Shown: positions 60,880-64,000 of the stretch, one piece after another
Layout of the letters: every line of letters begins with the position of its first letter
Position numbering within the stretch: position 1 is the first letter of the stretch
Source of the DNA: an uncultured Lachnospiraceae bacterium
GTDB taxonomy: Bacteria > Bacillota > Clostridia > Lachnospirales > Lachnospiraceae
Assembly: GCA_945949085.1 (NCBI GenBank)
Contig: CAMFDJ010000010.1
Span: 22,703 to 86,702, forward strand
Direction: 5' to 3'
Length of the DNA: 64,000 bases
The notes under the pieces: model-generated
What the model was told of the DNA's origin: nothing
Databases searched by the model: none
What the model saw: only the letters and a program-made list of their open reading frames with translations
Program-made: the position numbers and the translations under genes

Positions 60880-61677
60880 CTATCCTACCAGCCATTTGTA
60901 TTTTTCTACACTGTAAAGCGGAACAAACGGAAGCAGTATGGGGGTTTTCTTCACATACTCCCGATACTTAGGATCATTTCCGTAATTCTTATTTTGACGT
61001 ATCTCCAATCTTCTGGCTCCGCCAAACATAATATATACAATGCTGAGCCAGCCCAGCAGGGAAACGATCCACTCAAACGCACTGCTGAAGGTCGTTACCC
61101 CGGAAATCAGGACACCGGTCCAGATGAGAACCTCCCCCAAATAATTCGGACAACGAACAAGACGGAACAGCCCGACATCACAGAAGCGGTTTGGATGCTT
61201 CTTTTTATATCTGTTTTTGATAAAATCCGCTGTCGACTCCAGAACAATCCCCAATGCCATGACTACCGTGCCAATCACCGCTGCCGCATCTGTTTTCGCG
61301 TTATGCTGCATACGAAAAAAGACGGGTGCTACCTCAAAACAGTATAACAGTGCACAGCTTAGCCACACCAAAAGCTTCCAATACCATTTCATGCCGGAAC
61401 CATCCTTAATTTCATGCTTCATGGTCTTCTGATAGGACGCACTTTTGATCTCCCGCACCAGCAGATAGCCTCCCAGACGACACCCGTAAACCATGCAAAG
61501 GACAGCAAGCACCACCGTACACGGGTTTAAGCTGCGATGAAACATCACAAGCATTGCCAGACCCAGTCCGGTAATGGAAAACCCATATCCAATGGAAATA
61601 AACCAGACAAATTTCTTAAATCCGATGGCACTGATTGCCATTGCTACAACAAACATAATCAAATATTGCATAATCAT
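60880..61677 (-). CDS. DUF1295/steroid 5-alpha-reductase-like membrane protein
   Basis: RCPNYLGEVLIWTGVLISG, GNDPKYREYVKKTPILLPFVPLYSV. Confidence 0.87.
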   Translation of the reverse strand: MIMQYLIMFVVAMAISAIGFKKFVWFISIGYGFSITGLGLAMLVMFHRSLNPCTVVLAVLCMVYGCRLGGYLLVREIKSASYQKTMKHEIKDGSGMKWYWKLLVWLSCALLYCFEVAPVFFRMQHNAKTDAAAVIGTVVMALGIVLESTADFIKNRYKKKHPNRFCDVGLFRLVRCPNYLGEVLIWTGVLISGVTTFSSAFEWIVSLLGWLSIVYIMFGGARRLEIRQNKNYGNDPKYREYVKKTPILLPFVPLYSVEKYKWLVG

Positions 61678-61719
61678 CCCTCTTTCTTCTCCGTTCTATA
61701 TTTTTTTCATTTTTATCCA

Positions 61720-62805
61720 TTATCCCTTCAAATACTTGCTGAAAAATTGCAAGTGACAGGCTGCTAATCGTGCATACATTTTGTTGGCATCCATTTTCCC
61801 TACCAAAAATGGAAAAGGAACAAAGAATTTTGCGTCGGTAAAACCAATGTGCTTCATATCCTCAAAAATCTCACACTCCACCGGTGCATTTGTTGCAAGC
61901 AGGGATCTGGTCTCCACATTGTAATTTTCTGCACAGCAGATTTGCAGAAACGGCTTTGTCATCGTCATCCCCTCATAGTCACCAAACACTCCGCCATCTA
62001 TATTTATGCCACAGGCAATCTCTGCTTCATGATGGCAAAGATAATACGCCGTCGCACCGCCCAAAGAGTGTCCGGTTGCTCCAATCCCCTTTGAAAAATC
62101 AATCCACTGTGCGTATCTTTGTTTTAACGCACAAACCACACACATACTGTCCTGCCCCCACTGCGGCACTCTTTCCATGATATACCGCGTATGTTTTCTC
62201 TGAAAGGCATCGAATTTCCGATAAACCTCCTCCTTTGTTCCCTTCGCCTTTAACAAAAGCATCTGGGAAATCATCGTGGTAAGGACATTGTCATACATCA
62301 TTTTATTGATCTTCTTGTCATACACATCATACGACCCGTCCTCATATTCATTTAGGATGGCTTCATGTGCATGTCCCACAGATGCCACAATATATCCGTT
62401 GGACGCCAGTTCGCAGCAAAGGAATGTATTCGCTTCCAAATAAGCATTATACCCATGGTTATAGAGTAGCAGCGGAAACTTTTTACCTTCCACATGCGCT
62501 GCATTTTCATAGTAATCCGCCTTTTTCATTTCCTGTGAGACATCTTTGATATGGTAGGTCTTTTGCAGTGCCTGCATTTTGCGCTTAGAAAAAATATCAG
62601 CCCGCTGCATGCCGTTCACCGTTTCTTTCAAAACCGGATAATACATACGAACTGCAATTTTGCGATTTCCCTCGCCCGGTCCCAGCACTTCCTTTCTCTC
62701 ACTGTCAATTACGGTAAAACACTCCGTTCCCACCGCATATTCTCCACTCACATACTTTGGCAATGTTATGTTCATTTGCTCTCCTTCCTTATCCATACTC
62801 TCCAT
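61720..62805 (-). CDS. Alpha/beta hydrolase (PAF-acetylhydrolase-like)
   Basis: FPLLLYNHGYNAYLEANTFLCCELASNGYIVASVGHAHEA; nucleophile GATGHSLGGATAYYL. Confidence 0.88.
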   Translation of the reverse strand: MESMDKEGEQMNITLPKYVSGEYAVGTECFTVIDSERKEVLGPGEGNRKIAVRMYYPVLKETVNGMQRADIFSKRKMQALQKTYHIKDVSQEMKKADYYENAAHVEGKKFPLLLYNHGYNAYLEANTFLCCELASNGYIVASVGHAHEAILNEYEDGSYDVYDKKINKMMYDNVLTTMISQMLLLKAKGTKEEVYRKFDAFQRKHTRYIMERVPQWGQDSMCVVCALKQRYAQWIDFSKGIGATGHSLGGATAYYLCHHEAEIACGINIDGGVFGDYEGMTMTKPFLQICCAENYNVETRSLLATNAPVECEIFEDMKHIGFTDAKFFVPFPFLVGKMDANKMYARLAACHLQFFSKYLKG

Positions 62806-62816
62806 ACTGTTTTGCT

Positions 62817-62873
62817 ATTGTACTTTTATTTCATGATTGTGCTTTTATTTCATTATTGTACTTTTATTTCATT
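62817..62873. repeat. 3 x 19-bp tandem repeat
   Basis: attgtacttttatttcatg / attgtgcttttatttcatt / attgtacttttatttcatt. Confidence 0.95.
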
Positions 62874-63486
62874 TGCAACATGTTCGATACGCTTCCAATA
62901 TCCTGTCAATCTCCTGCCAGTCCTTGCATCTTACAAACATATCACCCGGAAGTTCTGCCTGTCTGTTCCAAGGGCGGTCAAAAACGGCTACTTTGCAATT
63001 GCTAAAATGCAGTACATGTGCAAAGGCAGCCGGAGAATCTTCAATCGCAAAATCAAAGGACATGTCATAGAGGTTCTCTAAGGTCAGATTATATGTACAA
63101 TCCCGATTAAATGATTCGCGACCGTATTTATCCACGCAAAACAGTGGAATTCTCTCAAGGCCATGCTGATCCAGCCATTCTCTGGATGGTTCATAGGAAT
63201 CAAAAGGTCTTCCCGTAATGACAGAAATCTCATGTCCTTCATCGACCCATTTATTGATTGTCACTGAAGCTCCCTTTGTTTCCTCATATTGCAGCAGATT
63301 TTCCGGCATGTGCGCTGTGTGCATCAATTCCACATACTGTGCATCACAAAGCGCAAATGATTTCTGAAGATCAAAAAAGTGAATCTGCTGATAAGGCACT
63401 ACAATCCCAAACAAGTCTCTCGCAAGTTTCGTAAAATATTTAGCTGTTTCGCAGATCACATCATCAAAATCGATATATATTTTCAT
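62869..63486 (-). CDS. HAD-like 5'(3')-deoxyribonucleotidase (NT5C-like)
   Basis: MKIYIDFDDVICETAKYFTKLARDLFG; VITGRPFDSYEPSREWLDQHGL; FAIEDSPAAF. Confidence 0.8.
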   Translation of the reverse strand: MKIYIDFDDVICETAKYFTKLARDLFGIVVPYQQIHFFDLQKSFALCDAQYVELMHTAHMPENLLQYEETKGASVTINKWVDEGHEISVITGRPFDSYEPSREWLDQHGLERIPLFCVDKYGRESFNRDCTYNLTLENLYDMSFDFAIEDSPAAFAHVLHFSNCKVAVFDRPWNRQAELPGDMFVRCKDWQEIDRILEAYRTCCK

Positions 63487-63663
63487 TGTCTCTCCAATTA
63501 TTCCTCTACTCTGTTTTTTCTATTAATAGTAACACAGTTAAGAAAATGTGAATTTAACAATTCTGCAACTACAAATCTTCTGTTACTTTAACAATTTTAG
63601 TTTATCACTTTCTTTTCAATTTAATTATCGTAAGCGCTTAATTTCGGGGTGTACCCCTGAAAA

Positions 63664-63699
63664 TGCGTTCCGGATCTTATGCTAGAAATCCGGAACGCA
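63664..63699 (-). terminator. Terminator hairpin inside the IS66 end
   Basis: TGCGTTCCGGAT-N12-ATCCGGAACGCA perfect 12-bp stem. Confidence 0.75.
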
Positions 63700-63710
63700 A
63701 GCGTTTTACT

Positions 63711-64000
63711 CTATTTTACACTACACAGCTCCTTCACACTTTCATTCCACGGAGCTAGTTTTTCGAGTTCTTCATCTGACATGTCCTTACTTGGCCTTTG
63801 TTCAAACAGGAAATTCAGATATTTGTATAAATCCAGACCATAGGCTTTTGCCATCTCTACAACTGTGAGATACAACGTGTTTGCCTGTGCGCCTTCCGGC
63901 GTATCAGAGAACAGCCAGTTTTTACGGCCTACGGTTACCGGGCGAATACTGTTCTCGCTGAGATTATTGCTGAAACTACAACGACCGTCTTCAAGATAGG
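63711..64000 (-). CDS. IS66 family transposase, C-terminal part
   Basis: Reverse-strand reading YLEDGRCSFSNNLSENSIRPVTVGRKNWLFSDTPEGAQANTLYLTVVEMAKAYGLDLYKYLNFLFEQRPSKDMSDEELEKLAPWNESVKELCSVK*. Confidence 0.93.
   Translation of the reverse strand, partial: YLEDGRCSFSNNLSENSIRPVTVGRKNWLFSDTPEGAQANTLYLTVVEMAKAYGLDLYKYLNFLFEQRPSKDMSDEELEKLAPWNESVKELCSVK

Larger units (their letters stand above)
63630..64000 (-). mobile_element. IS66 family insertion sequence, partial (one end)
   Basis: Terminal GTAAGCGC... at 63630 matches the IS66-type end; the transposase tail is inside. Confidence 0.85.

Noticed and set aside
1-64000. tRNA/rRNA genes
   Set aside because: No cloverleaf signatures (GGTTCGAATCC-type T-arms) or rRNA stretches noticed by eye. 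A tRNAscan-SE/Infernal run would be decisive.

Overview
This 64 kb window looks like a Lachnospiraceae/Clostridia chromosome (inferred from gene content only). It encodes: a partial S8 peptidase; three very large Sec-secreted repeat proteins (about 3150, 2050 and 1096 aa); a codirectional block of GGDEF-EAL, RluA, ABC ATPase/permease, BMP lipoprotein, MCP and PocR-MCP; MalT/LuxR, AraC, LytTR and XRE regulators and a LytS-type two-component pair; asnS-asnA; PPi-dependent PFK; Hsp20; a RelA/SpoT-like protein; an ABC-F protein; several metabolic enzymes; several gene remnants; and the end of an IS66 element. The most interesting non-coding signals are: (1) a ribosome-mediated attenuator architecture upstream of the Lsa-type ABC-F gene, with a 16-aa uORF and competing antiterminator and terminator stems; (2) a four-unit array of 36-nt inverted-repeat-ended elements with a 73-74 bp period at 60350-60606, next to a GC-rich island and an orphan minus-strand terminator; (3) two homologous hairpin modules with compensatory arm changes, upstream of the 2 kaa surface protein and of a truncated GGDEF gene; (4) a CIRCE operator overlapping the hsp20 promoter; (5) a LytTR-type direct repeat and a 24-bp palindrome in other promoters; and (6) CxxC plus EF-hand-like loop repeats in the 2 kaa secreted protein. 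All family calls come from reading the translations. No database search was run.
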